A stretch of DNA of 64,000 nucleotides from a virus. The stretch lies in IMG/VR virus record IMGVR_UViG_3300033816_000828, positions 1 to 64,000 of that record, one strand, 5' to 3'. Shown here in pieces: positions 35,435 through 44,192 of this stretch (positions are counted from its first letter, which is position 1; every line of letters starts with the position of its first letter). The notes below the pieces were generated by a model. It was not told where the DNA came from. It did not search any database and was given only the letters and a program-made list of their open reading frames with translations. Made by a program: the position numbers and the translations under genes.

Positions 35435-35761
35435 TTAGTTTATTGTGACAGTACCGTCTTGATTCATAGTAAAATTACCGATTACTGAATTGCCTTCGGC
35501 TATTGCTTCTGGTTTTACTGTTGCCAAGAGTTGACCTAGTTTGTAATGTAACTCAAAAACCTCTTTAGCATCAGTTCCTAATTCAGCAGCAATTTGTTCT
35601 GGAGTTGCACCAGTACCGTTTTGCCAAAATGTGTTTGATCCACGATTAAATGCGTTGACCATTTGTTGATATGTTTGTCTTGTGGTTTGAATTAGTCTAT
35701 TAGCGGCCAACTTTGCTGGCGACATTGGGGCTGGAACATTATTTTGATCTAATATACTCAT
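35435..35761 (-). CDS. Small helical protein near fibre genes
   Basis: 108 residues: an Ala/Pro-rich start, a helical central region (RLIQTTRQTYQQMVNAFNRGSNTFWQ), then AAELGTDAKEVFELHYKLGQLL and a beta end (GNFTMNQDGTVTIN). Proteins of this shape occur in phage tail-fibre regions. Two bases separate it from the sulfotransferase gene upstream. Function unknown; virion part is inferred. Confidence 0.5.
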   Translation of the reverse strand: MSILDQNNVPAPMSPAKLAANRLIQTTRQTYQQMVNAFNRGSNTFWQNGTGATPEQIAAELGTDAKEVFELHYKLGQLLATVKPEAIAEGNSVIGNFTMNQDGTVTIN

Positions 35762-35762
35762 T

Positions 35763-36563
35763 TTAATTTCTCCATATTTCTAGATTTTTGTACTTATCAC
35801 TCAAAAATTTACCAAGAGTTTTTTCACTATCATGAGGTACAGGATTTACTATTGGGCGAATAGAGTGTAGATTGGGAATTCTATGAACACCTTCATCGTC
35901 CTCTTTAGTATACTGTTCAACATTATTAAAATTGTGATTAAAGTAAGGCAATTCTAAATAATCATACACCAACTTCATAGTTTGTGCTGGCGTTGATGTT
36001 AATGCGTCAAATTCCAAAAAAAATAACTTATTCTTATAACCACGACTTATAGCATCTTTGACTCTGTTGTAGGCTAATCCTACTGGCTGACTTTGATTTG
36101 ACCATATTTCACACCGACCTTCCACAGTTTGAGCTTTAAAATAATCACTTTGTTCAAAATTCCATTGAGAAAATCCTGTGCTTTTTCTCCATAATTTTTC
36201 AAAACTACTTAATATTTCATTTAAATTACGTACCGGAACAATAATTTTAGGAGTATATCCCAAAATAAATTCCATCATTTCTATTAAGCTTAACCAGCCC
36301 CTGCCCTTATCTATTAACAAGTTTTTATCTGTAGTATGATAATTATTAAGAACAGATGTTAGTACTCTTTTTAATTGATCGTAATCCACACCTTCTGCTT
36401 GATGTTCAATTAAACGATCCCACTGATTGCGTATATTAAATAAAATGTCGTGGCATCCGCTTGTAGCTTTGCTAACAAACAAATTATCATTTTGAGCCAA
36501 TATGTTGCAAAGTAGTGTGCTTCCTGATCGTGGAAGTCCGCTAATAAAAAAGAAATTTTTCAT
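35763..36563 (-). CDS. Sulfotransferase-family protein
   Basis: 266 residues. FFFISGLPRSGSTLLCNIL is the PAPS-binding P-loop (5'-phosphosulfate loop) near the N-terminus, and VPVRNLNEILSSFEK matches the 3'-phosphate region. LVYDYLELPYF near residue 205 is the common late motif. Reaction: sulfate from PAPS to a sugar or tyrosine. AGGAGA lies 6 nt before its ATG, and it has its own promoter. Placed among fibre genes, it could sulfate virion or host glycans; the acceptor is not known. Confidence 0.75.
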   Translation of the reverse strand: MKNFFFISGLPRSGSTLLCNILAQNDNLFVSKATSGCHDILFNIRNQWDRLIEHQAEGVDYDQLKRVLTSVLNNYHTTDKNLLIDKGRGWLSLIEMMEFILGYTPKIIVPVRNLNEILSSFEKLWRKSTGFSQWNFEQSDYFKAQTVEGRCEIWSNQSQPVGLAYNRVKDAISRGYKNKLFFLEFDALTSTPAQTMKLVYDYLELPYFNHNFNNVEQYTKEDDEGVHRIPNLHSIRPIVNPVPHDSEKTLGKFLSDKYKNLEIWRN

Positions 36564-36587
36564 AATATTCTCCTATGACTATACTAT

Positions 36588-36616
36588 ATTATAGCCAAGC
36601 GATCAACCATACGCAA
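36588..36616 (-). promoter_or_regulatory. Sigma70-like promoter before the sulfotransferase gene
   Basis: TTGCGT (36616-36611), 17-base spacer, perfect TATAAT (36593-36588), preceded by GGC. The -35 lies in the end of the fibre gene and the message would start about 18 bases before the ATG, leaving room for the AGGAGA site. Confidence 0.5.
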
Positions 36617-37829
36617 TTTCTACACCATCAACATGAGCAACCCAGCGAATAGTTTCACCAGTTTGCCCGATCACATTAATTTGAAGAGCATCATTTGTAT
36701 CATCGGCTGTTATTGATACATCATAAGAAGCGTCATCTTCAACATCTGTGCCTAATATACTAACTGTTCCTATAAGGCTTGTGGTTCCGCTTATGTTTTT
36801 AATTGCTACTTTACGAATATAATGAATGGCTTTGCTACCACCATTAATAATACCAGCAATAGAAACTGTAGCAAATAAAGCCTTGCCAGACGGAATAGTT
36901 AATCTTATACTGTTACTATCAAGAAAGAGTTCTGTTGGTGTGTCATCTGACGTAATTTGACGTAGAATAAAATTTACTCTTTGTGCATCACCGTCAGATG
37001 CAAAACTTCCGGCGGAATATGCTTGCATTCCGTACCTGTCGGCTTTAGCCTGTAACCCGCCGCTTATGGTGCTGCCGATGGCGCTAGCATTGTTGTTATT
37101 GCCGCCACTCACAGTGCTGTAGTACGCGCTGGCGGTATTACTGCCGCCGCCACCAATCGCAGAAAGGGGGCCACTGGCCGTGTTGCTGTTACCGCCGCAA
37201 ATGCTGGCATAAAAATTTGTGGCGCTGTTGTAATTTCCGCCACCAATAGTGGCATACAAAGCACTGGCGGTGTTATGCGAACCGCCGCCAACAAAACCTT
37301 CGTTTTCCGCCGTGTTGTAACGACCGCCGCATACAACGGAATAAGGAGCGATAGCGGTGTTGTTTTGACCGCCGCCGATAAACGCGTAGTCGCTCCCGAT
37401 AGGAATTGAATTGTAAGATCCGGCGCTAATTCCGGCGTATGTGCTTTCAACAGTGTTCTGATAGCCGCCGCCGATAAACGAGTAGTCGCTGAACTGAGCG
37501 TTGTTATTTTTACCACCTCCAACCACAGCATACGAACCGCTAACCGTATTGTTGTCTCCACCACCAACAACGCTACTGCCAGCGTTAACACCTACACTAT
37601 TGCCGCCATTAGTTGGTAAAATATTAAAATTTTCGTCAAGTATATATGGAAATGCTGGAAATAGTCCGCTAACACTACTATTAAAATCTGTTATATTTGA
37701 ACTGGTATGAGTATGTCCACTAACGCTAACAAATACATTATTTAATGTTAAGCCTGTTGTAAAATTACCACTAGAGGCAATAAGATTGCCGCTTGTTGTA
37801 ACATCATTATTACTATAATTAATTGCCAT
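36603..37829 (-). CDS. Fibre-like protein with YadA-head-type repeats
   Basis: 408 residues. After a short N-terminal segment with SGHTHTSSNITDF, residues about 85-260 hold roughly ten copies of an IGGG-x-N-A-x-Y repeat (SFIGGGYQN, ATIGGGNYN, STVSGGNNN), the left-handed beta-roll pattern of YadA/Hia head domains. The last 130 residues form a globular domain ending ETIRWVAHVDG, shared with the 1512-residue fibre. The repeat-coding DNA (37010-37570) is markedly richer in G and C than its surroundings. Inferred role: trimeric receptor-binding or decoration fibre. Confidence 0.8.
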   Translation of the reverse strand: MAINYSNNDVTTSGNLIASSGNFTTGLTLNNVFVSVSGHTHTSSNITDFNSSVSGLFPAFPYILDENFNILPTNGGNSVGVNAGSSVVGGGDNNTVSGSYAVVGGGKNNNAQFSDYSFIGGGYQNTVESTYAGISAGSYNSIPIGSDYAFIGGGQNNTAIAPYSVVCGGRYNTAENEGFVGGGSHNTASALYATIGGGNYNSATNFYASICGGNSNTASGPLSAIGGGGSNTASAYYSTVSGGNNNNASAIGSTISGGLQAKADRYGMQAYSAGSFASDGDAQRVNFILRQITSDDTPTELFLDSNSIRLTIPSGKALFATVSIAGIINGGSKAIHYIRKVAIKNISGTTSLIGTVSILGTDVEDDASYDVSITADDTNDALQINVIGQTGETIRWVAHVDGVEIAYG

Positions 37830-37864
37830 TTAACTTCCCCCCATGTTTATAATAATTAATAAGA

Positions 37865-40800
37865 TTATGGACTACCAGTACTAACCTGACTAATATCAAT
37901 TACTGCCACCCAACGTATAGTTTTGCCACTTATTCCAGTAACATTTATGTCGAGTGTTTCAGTGGTATCATTAGCAACAACTGTTATATTTGCTGAACTA
38001 AGAGAGCTTTCCGCAAAACTTTCAGTAATTAACCCACCAATTAATGATGTTTGAGCCGATGCATTTCTTCTTATTCCTCCTCTGAATATCCACCACCCTC
38101 CCTCGTTATCAGTATCATTATATGCGCTGACTTTAATTTCGAATGTCCATGTTGTTTTGGGTGGAACCGTTATTGGTCTTAATGAGCCATCAAGATATAG
38201 TAACGCCGGTGTATTTGTATTAGTGCTTCTACGAGCCACTAAAATCATATGTTGTGCATCTCCGTTAGCAGCAAATTTGCCAGCGGCGTGACATAATGCT
38301 CCATAATGACTAGTTTTGCCATTAAAACCTCCGGGTATAGTAGCATAATTACTATTATAGGATTCATTTTGATATCCTCCGCCTATAGTATTGTGTGATG
38401 CATACCAGTGTATGTAATTGCTTTGTCCACCACCAATCGAACTGTATGGAGAATAATCTTCTACTATATTCGAACTACCTCCAGCTATAGTATTGGCGCT
38501 GGAATTAGCGCTATTTTGTTCACCACCACCAATAACAGTGTATGTTCCCCCAGCATAATTATTAATGCCACCAACTACCACATTATAATTACTTGTAGTC
38601 TCATTATCATCACCACCACCAATAAATGAATAGGATCCATCTGATATGTTATTTGCTCCGCCACAAATTACACTATAGTCTCCTTTAGCAACCATGGTTC
38701 CTGTTGATCGTACAGTTTGCCAATCATTAGCATATTCACCCCTAACATTTCCACCGCTATCTCTCTGTATGGATCCTATACCAGAAGGTTGAATAATTAT
38801 ATTTCCATTAGAATTTTGACTACTAATAGTATTACCGTCTAACCTCAAATTATCGATATCAATAATTCCACTAACCGCTAGTATAGTTCCGTCAAATGTT
38901 AAATTGGTTTCGGCATTAATTTCATTAGATGTTCCAGTACTAGTCAACACCCGATTATCTGTATAATTTGTTATTATTATTCCGCCACTAGATGCTATGG
39001 TATAGATTCCACTATTTGTAGATACTAATATCCCACTACCAGAAACAATATCTTTAACTGGTAATAAACCACTAACAGAATTACTAAAATCTGTAATATC
39101 GGCAGAAATGTGGTTATGGATAGAGTTAGCATAACTTCCGCTGGGTTGTAGACCAGTAACACTTATCGTATAGATATTATTAACGAATGATGTTGTGACA
39201 TATCCACTACCACTAATACTAGGTAACAGACCACTAACACTACTATTGAAGTCAGTAATATTACTACTAGTATGAGTATGTCCATTTAGACTAACACCAG
39301 TACCATTAACATTTAATGATGTAAAACTACCACTAGCAGCACTTAATAATCCACTGCTAATTGTTAAACCATTAGTAAAAGTATGAACAGCATCAATAGA
39401 ACGAGCCTCATTGATATGAATATATTGATAGTGGTCATCATCACCTAATCCGAATAAGTTGCCGTGATCATTTTGACTAACACCATAAGTTGCCGTAATA
39501 ATACTTTTGCGTAAATCTAAGATACTTTGTAAACTACTCTTGGGAGTATTGGTAAATGTATCATTAGTAACAAAGATTAATCTGTATAATGGTCTTAATT
39601 CATTTGTTGGAATATTTGTGAGATTAATATCACTCCAATTATTATTATTCTCAGCGGACTGTAAGCTACTATCTTCTCGTTGACCCATAATAGCTAATAT
39701 AGGATCATTAATATCATTAGTACCAACAATCCACATGGCAAAGTATCTATTATTAGTAACATTTGGTGTTGTCCATGTTCCACCAGAATATAAATTATAC
39801 AATGCTCTAGTACCATTATATTTTAATGGATATGTTGTCGCGACATCTCTCACCCACTGTCCAGTAGATCCAAGATGATAATAAACTGGAATATAAGCTA
39901 TTGGATTTAGCTGTTGAATAAATGCTCCAGCGCCTGTTCCATTGGTGATATTAATAATAATATCTTCTTGATAAAGAGTACCATCACTAATATCAATTTG
40001 AGCATGGCTGTTAGAGCTTCCATTGCCAAGAAGAGTATATCCACCAATACTTAATCCGTCAATATATTGCATACCGAAAGTGTTATGTATCCACTTATGG
40101 GTGCTACTATCCATTCGTATGCCGTGACGCTCTTCACCAAAGAATGTGCTTTGATTAATGTCGCTATTCCAATGAATATAGGCGATTGGAACGTCGGTAT
40201 CAAAATTAAAGCCTGTGGTTTTATTGCTTAACAATCCAGTACTAGTATCAAAATGAAGATAATTTAGTGCTGTGCCGCTTCCTATAACAATGCTTTCACC
40301 CAATGTTTTGGTAACTTTAACGCCTTCAATATAAATATCATAACTAGAACCCGTAGGAGCAATTGTAAATGTTCTTGAAGAATCATCAAAAGTTATAACA
40401 CTATCAACTCTATTAACAAATCCTTGAGGTTCTAAACTAAGCTCATTAATTTGAGTATGAAGATTATCTAATGTTAAGGTGTTAGCGGCGTCATTATAGG
40501 TTAATTGAACACCTGTTCCGGCCACTAAAAAACCACTACCCAAATTATCTTGAATAGTTTCTAGAATTACACCACTAACATCAGCATTAATGGTATAAAC
40601 ACCACTAGTTGATGATACGGCTATTCCGCTACCAGCAATTATATCCTTAACTGGCAGTAGTCCACTAACACTACTATTAAAATCTGTAATATCTGTACTA
40701 ACATGAACGTGTTCACTAGGATAACGACTAAGTTCAACGTATGGACCAATTAAATTATACACTCTAACATGGCCACTATCATAATCAGTATTACCATCAT

Positions 40801-42403
40801 TGAAAATAGCTCCTATAGCTAAAATATTACCATCGCTATTTAAGCTGACGCTGATCCCACTATTATCATTAGCTGCTTCGCCATCAATATCGCTTGCCAA
40901 TTGAATCCATGAGCTTCCATCCCAATAGTATACTCTAACATGGCCACTGTCGGCGCCATTATCATCATTACCATTTGCGCCAACTGCTAGAATATTACCA
41001 TCACTATTTAAACTAACACTATATCCGCTAGTATCATTAGCAGCTTCACCATCAATATCATTTCCTCGCTGAATCCATGAGCTTCCATTCCAAGCATAAA
41101 CTCTAACGTGACCACTATTGCTACCATTACCATCATTATAGATAGCTCCTATAGCTAAAATATTGCCATTGCTATTTAAACTAACGCTATACCCACTAAA
41201 ATCATTAGTTGCTTCACCGTCTATATCGCTTCCTCGTTGAACCCACAAAATACCGTTCCAAACATATACTCTAACATGGCCACTATTACTACCGTTATCA
41301 TCATTGCGAGTTGCCCCTATCGCCAAAATATTGCCATCACTACTCAAACTAACACTATATCCACTCAAATCATCCGCTGCTTCGCCATCAATATCTACTC
41401 CTAGTTGAATCCATGAACTTCCGTTCCAGCTATATACTCTAACATGACCACTATTACTTCCATTACCATCATTAAAATATGCTCCTATAGCTAGAATATC
41501 ACCATCACTATTTAAATTAACACTAATACCACTATAATCACCAATAGCTTCACCATCAATGTCTGTGCCTAATTGAGTCCATATAGTTCCATTCCAAGAA
41601 TAAACCCTAACATGACCTGTGTTAGTATTATTGCCATATGCTCCTATGGCTAAAATATTGCCATCATTATTTAAAGCAACACTATATCCACTATAATTGT
41701 AAGAGGCTTCTCCATCGATATCGCTTCCTCGTTGAATCCATGAATTACCATTCCAAACATATACTCTAACATTACCACTATCATTACCATTATCATCATT
41801 ATCAGGCGCACCAACAGCTAATATGGTACCATTACTATTTAAACTAACTGACGCACCACTAAAATCGCCAGCCGATTGACCATCTATATCATTTCCCAAC
41901 TGAACAGAATATGGCGATGAAACATATCGATAAATTTTATTGGTATCTAATGTAACATATATTGTACCACTAGTTCCAACCGTTGCTAACAATGCTCCAT
42001 AATCAGCAACTTCTACTACATCATTAACACCGTCCAAAGCATTTTGTAATCCAGAAACATCAGAAATAATATGACTATGACCATCAAAACTAACACCACT
42101 AGTACTAATAGTTAAACTATTTGCTAAATCGTTATAATTAATATTAATACCAGTTCCAGCAACTAAAAAACCATCTCCTAAAATATCTTCAATATCTTCA
42201 GGATCAATAGTAGCACCCGCATTAAAGTAAGCTAAACTATTCCATGGAGTACTTCCATCTCCAATTTTTAATTTACCAGTATCTTTTTCATATCCTGGTT
42301 CACCCAATCGTAAAACTTCACCACCGGGTTGAGGTTCACTTGCTGTCCATTCTGCTGCTGTTCCACGACGTAATCTAATAATACCATGTTTGTTGTTTGA
42401 CAT
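37865..42403 (-). CDS. Long tail-fibre protein with seven-repeat propeller and YadA-like repeats
   Basis: 1512 residues. Residues 5-60 (IIRLRRGTAAEWTAS, GEPGYEKDTGKLKIGDG) match the N-terminal domain of phage tropism-determinant fibres. Residues 173-560 are seven repeats of 53-56 residues (IDGEA-SGYSVSLNSDGNILAIGA-GHVRVY-WNGSSWIQ), consistent with an FG-GAP-like seven-bladed propeller. A middle region (590-1080) has receptor-binding-type beta folds and repeated H-x-H-ITDFNSSVSGL modules. Residues about 1225-1375 are YadA-head repeats (SFIGGGDDN), and the C-terminal domain matches the 408-residue neighbour (KTIRWVAVIDI). A tail fibre that reaches host receptors is the best reading. Confidence 0.85.
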   Translation of the reverse strand: MSNNKHGIIRLRRGTAAEWTASEPQPGGEVLRLGEPGYEKDTGKLKIGDGSTPWNSLAYFNAGATIDPEDIEDILGDGFLVAGTGININYNDLANSLTISTSGVSFDGHSHIISDVSGLQNALDGVNDVVEVADYGALLATVGTSGTIYVTLDTNKIYRYVSSPYSVQLGNDIDGQSAGDFSGASVSLNSNGTILAVGAPDNDDNGNDSGNVRVYVWNGNSWIQRGSDIDGEASYNYSGYSVALNNDGNILAIGAYGNNTNTGHVRVYSWNGTIWTQLGTDIDGEAIGDYSGISVNLNSDGDILAIGAYFNDGNGSNSGHVRVYSWNGSSWIQLGVDIDGEAADDLSGYSVSLSSDGNILAIGATRNDDNGSNSGHVRVYVWNGILWVQRGSDIDGEATNDFSGYSVSLNSNGNILAIGAIYNDGNGSNSGHVRVYAWNGSSWIQRGNDIDGEAANDTSGYSVSLNSDGNILAVGANGNDDNGADSGHVRVYYWDGSSWIQLASDIDGEAANDNSGISVSLNSDGNILAIGAIFNDGNTDYDSGHVRVYNLIGPYVELSRYPSEHVHVSTDITDFNSSVSGLLPVKDIIAGSGIAVSSTSGVYTINADVSGVILETIQDNLGSGFLVAGTGVQLTYNDAANTLTLDNLHTQINELSLEPQGFVNRVDSVITFDDSSRTFTIAPTGSSYDIYIEGVKVTKTLGESIVIGSGTALNYLHFDTSTGLLSNKTTGFNFDTDVPIAYIHWNSDINQSTFFGEERHGIRMDSSTHKWIHNTFGMQYIDGLSIGGYTLLGNGSSNSHAQIDISDGTLYQEDIIINITNGTGAGAFIQQLNPIAYIPVYYHLGSTGQWVRDVATTYPLKYNGTRALYNLYSGGTWTTPNVTNNRYFAMWIVGTNDINDPILAIMGQREDSSLQSAENNNNWSDINLTNIPTNELRPLYRLIFVTNDTFTNTPKSSLQSILDLRKSIITATYGVSQNDHGNLFGLGDDDHYQYIHINEARSIDAVHTFTNGLTISSGLLSAASGSFTSLNVNGTGVSLNGHTHTSSNITDFNSSVSGLLPSISGSGYVTTSFVNNIYTISVTGLQPSGSYANSIHNHISADITDFSNSVSGLLPVKDIVSGSGILVSTNSGIYTIASSGGIIITNYTDNRVLTSTGTSNEINAETNLTFDGTILAVSGIIDIDNLRLDGNTISSQNSNGNIIIQPSGIGSIQRDSGGNVRGEYANDWQTVRSTGTMVAKGDYSVICGGANNISDGSYSFIGGGDDNETTSNYNVVVGGINNYAGGTYTVIGGGEQNSANSSANTIAGGSSNIVEDYSPYSSIGGGQSNYIHWYASHNTIGGGYQNESYNSNYATIPGGFNGKTSHYGALCHAAGKFAANGDAQHMILVARRSTNTNTPALLYLDGSLRPITVPPKTTWTFEIKVSAYNDTDNEGGWWIFRGGIRRNASAQTSLIGGLITESFAESSLSSANITVVANDTTETLDINVTGISGKTIRWVAVIDISQVSTGSP
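40724..41887 (-). repeat. Seven tandem 159-168 bp coding repeats (propeller blades)
   Basis: Six units of 56 or 55 codons and one of 53 encode nearly identical blades in the fibre gene. DNA similarity between blades 3 to 6 is high, so recent duplication or gene conversion is likely. Confidence 0.85.
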
Positions 42404-42404
42404 A

Positions 42405-42725
42405 TTATGTTCTTTCTATTCTATCTTCTAAGGCTTCTAATGTTTTACCTAAGGTTGCTATTTGAACTTTTAATTCATTCATCACATCAGTATTTCTTTG
42501 TAGTGCTGATGCAAAAGCTGCCTGTGTTTCTTTATTACTAGCTAATCTTTCCATAATAAATTGACGATCAATAAGATATGGACTATCATTTTTAACAATT
42601 TCTAATACTTCACTTTTGGTTACCATTTTTCGGCCTATTGTTACCCAAAATCCTAACATCGTAACAATTATACCAATACTGGTTGTTGCAATATTTTCCC
42701 AAAAATGAATAATAGTATCACTCAT
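42405..42725 (-). CDS. Small membrane-anchored coiled-coil protein
   Basis: 106 residues. One membrane segment (ATTSIGIIVTMLGFWVTI, residues 13-30) is followed by a helical domain with heptads (LKVQIATLGKTLEALEDRIE). Such proteins occur as phage spanin-like or tail-associated factors, but nothing diagnostic is present. It lies between the long fibre gene and a terminator-bearing gap. Confidence 0.55.
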   Translation of the reverse strand: MSDTIIHFWENIATTSIGIIVTMLGFWVTIGRKMVTKSEVLEIVKNDSPYLIDRQFIMERLASNKETQAAFASALQRNTDVMNELKVQIATLGKTLEALEDRIERT

Positions 42726-42742
42726 AGATAGTGTCTTTCTGT

Positions 42743-42785
42743 AAAAAAATATAAGCTAGCGATATATTTACCACTAACTTATATT
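42743..42785 (-). terminator. Rho-independent terminator, 12-bp stem
   Basis: Minus strand: AATATAAGTTAG, 14-base loop, CTAGCTTATATT (12 pairs, one G-U), then a run of seven T. It lies 33 bases past the stop of the 195-residue gene and should end its transcript. Confidence 0.75.
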
Positions 42786-42818
42786 ACACTAAACTTTTAA
42801 TTGAGTATCAGAAATTGA

Positions 42819-43406
42819 TCAGCCGGTTTTCTTTTTATAAGCATCCGTAACAATCTCAGGACTAGATGTTTTATATGTTAATTCACCAGGAACATCTCGT
42901 GTTGGACGAGCAGCATCATCTTGACTAAATGTATCAATAGCAACAACAGGATAACCAACATCAAATTCCCCACTATATTCATTCCAGTGACCTTCTCTAA
43001 TAGCTGTTGTTAAGCGACGAGTTCTAACTCCGTCGTTACAGCCCATTCCACAAGCTTTAATATAATGAATACTTTGGATTAGGTCTGGTTGTGATGCTCC
43101 ACTTAATAGAACACTATTTGCTGATCCATTAAGTTCTGTTGTTACTTTTTTAGCAATTGGACCGGGATTATTATAGGCTAATATGCCACCACCGTAAACT
43201 TTTTCGATATCGTTTGTATCAACAACTGATGAACCAAACACACCAGCATCGTATCGTGATACACTAACGCCATCTAAAAGATTGGTATTTGAAGCTTTGG
43301 CAACTGAACCACCATTACCACCAGCACCACTACCACTAACATTTGGAGGTACTGTATTATAAGGACTACCATCGGTTTTGACTGCGACTACTTGTGAAAT
43401 GGCCAT
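42819..43406 (-). CDS. Structural-looking protein, unknown
   Basis: 195 residues. N-terminal Gly/Ser/Asn-rich part (VSGSGAGGNGGSVAK), a central part with KACGMGCNDG, and a C-terminal charged end (DAYKKKTG). No signal peptide or membrane segment. GGAG lies 10 nt before the ATG. A probable promoter-like TTTGGTGTA element lies 44 bases upstream of the gene. Position between fibre and Cys-rich genes suggests a virion part; unrecognised. Confidence 0.5.
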   Translation of the reverse strand: MAISQVVAVKTDGSPYNTVPPNVSGSGAGGNGGSVAKASNTNLLDGVSVSRYDAGVFGSSVVDTNDIEKVYGGGILAYNNPGPIAKKVTTELNGSANSVLLSGASQPDLIQSIHYIKACGMGCNDGVRTRRLTTAIREGHWNEYSGEFDVGYPVVAIDTFSQDDAARPTRDVPGELTYKTSSPEIVTDAYKKKTG

Positions 43407-43449
43407 TTTATTTCTCCATATTATATTAGTAAAAAGATCAATATTCTTT

Positions 43450-43464
43450 TACACCAAATTTAAA
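43450..43464 (-). promoter_or_regulatory. Repeated promoter-like element, copy 1
   Basis: Minus strand TTTAAATTTGGTGTA. It matches 13 of 15 bases with the element at 63640-63654 and lies, like it, in the gap just upstream of a gene start. Possible phage-specific promoter; function inferred. Confidence 0.35.
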
Positions 43465-43486
43465 TGATATTTTATTTATTATTATA

Positions 43487-44170
43487 TCAAGGTTCAGGTG
43501 TTGGGGTTGGCGTAGGAGTTGTATATGTTGGCGTAGGAGTTGTATATGTTGGCGTAGGAGTTGTATATGTTGGCGTAGTGTTGTAACAGGGATCAACACC
43601 TGTTTCTTCCAAACATTGTGAATATCCTTCACATAGCTGTTGTGTAAAAGGTACGCACGATACCGTCGTTGTTCCTGTCTCGCATTCGCCGGGGCCTATT
43701 ATAGGATCAGTGGTTACACATTCAGAACAATCATCAACAACACGATAACGATAATACCATTGAGAGCGAGCGGCCGCTGCTCCTGTCTCACGAAATGGTT
43801 CGGACGAATTATAACACGCTGTTCCAGGATAATTAATATGATCTTGAAAAATACCAGAAGTACCAACACATCCACCAAAAGTGTCACCAACAACATAAAG
43901 AGTTCCGTATGGCTGTTCAGACGGAACAAGCTCTGAAGTCATAGGACTAGCATTTCCTCCTTCTGTCCATGTTACGTTATAATAACCATCTACTTTCTCA
44001 GTGCATAGGAAGCGATTATAAGAATCGCATATGCACGGATTGATTGTTGGTGTTGGTGTAGTTGGCGTAGGTGTTGGCGTGGTCGGTTCAAAAATAACAC
44101 ATTCTTCACAAACATTATCTATTATTCTACGATTAAATCGATTATAATTTATTATTAATCTTTTAGACAT
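43487..44170 (-). CDS. Cys-rich protein with Thr/Pro linkers, paralogue of the 3858-4373 product
   Basis: 227 residues. Residues 30-45 (TPTPTPTTPTPT) and the end (TPTYTTP repeats) are Thr/Pro linkers around a Cys-rich core with about 12 Cys. The core aligns with the 171-residue protein at 3858-4373 (YNSSEP, QWYYRYR, DCSECV). The linkers resemble those of secreted, O-glycosylated proteins and the end of the 1281-residue protein. It is probably a virion-surface protein whose linkers may be glycosylated by the phage enzymes; this is inference. Confidence 0.6.
   Translation of the reverse strand: MSKRLIINYNRFNRRIIDNVCEECVIFEPTTPTPTPTTPTPTINPCICDSYNRFLCTEKVDGYYNVTWTEGGNASPMTSELVPSEQPYGTLYVVGDTFGGCVGTSGIFQDHINYPGTACYNSSEPFRETGAAAARSQWYYRYRVVDDCSECVTTDPIIGPGECETGTTTVSCVPFTQQLCEGYSQCLEETGVDPCYNTTPTYTTPTPTYTTPTPTYTTPTPTPTPEP
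43506..43578 (-). repeat. 21-bp tandem repeat, 3.5 copies, coding TPTYTTP
   Basis: Unit gttggcgtaggagttgtatat on the + strand, three perfect copies and a partial one. It codes for the Thr/Pro/Tyr linker of the Cys-rich protein, so copy number may vary by slippage without frameshift. Not a CRISPR array: no spacers. Confidence 0.85.
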
Positions 44171-44192
44171 AATATTTATTCATCATATTTTT

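Noticed and set aside
37109-37591. A 160-residue minus-strand frame overlapping the YadA-like repeats
   Set aside because: It is an out-of-frame reading of the GC-rich repeat DNA; its product is an Ala/Thr/Leu-rich shadow with no start signal, and the in-frame fibre protein fully explains the region.
42743-42785. The hairpin after the 195-residue gene as an attachment site or operator
   Set aside because: The 12-bp stem followed by seven T is better explained as a terminator, and there is no integrase in the window.
43506-43578. Short tandem repeats as a possible CRISPR array
   Set aside because: Units are contiguous with no spacers and keep a coding frame (TPTYTTP).
43438-43632. A 64-residue frame with repeated RQHIQLL
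   Set aside because: It is the 21-bp repeat of the Cys-rich gene read in another frame; no ribosome-binding site and no reason to prefer it.
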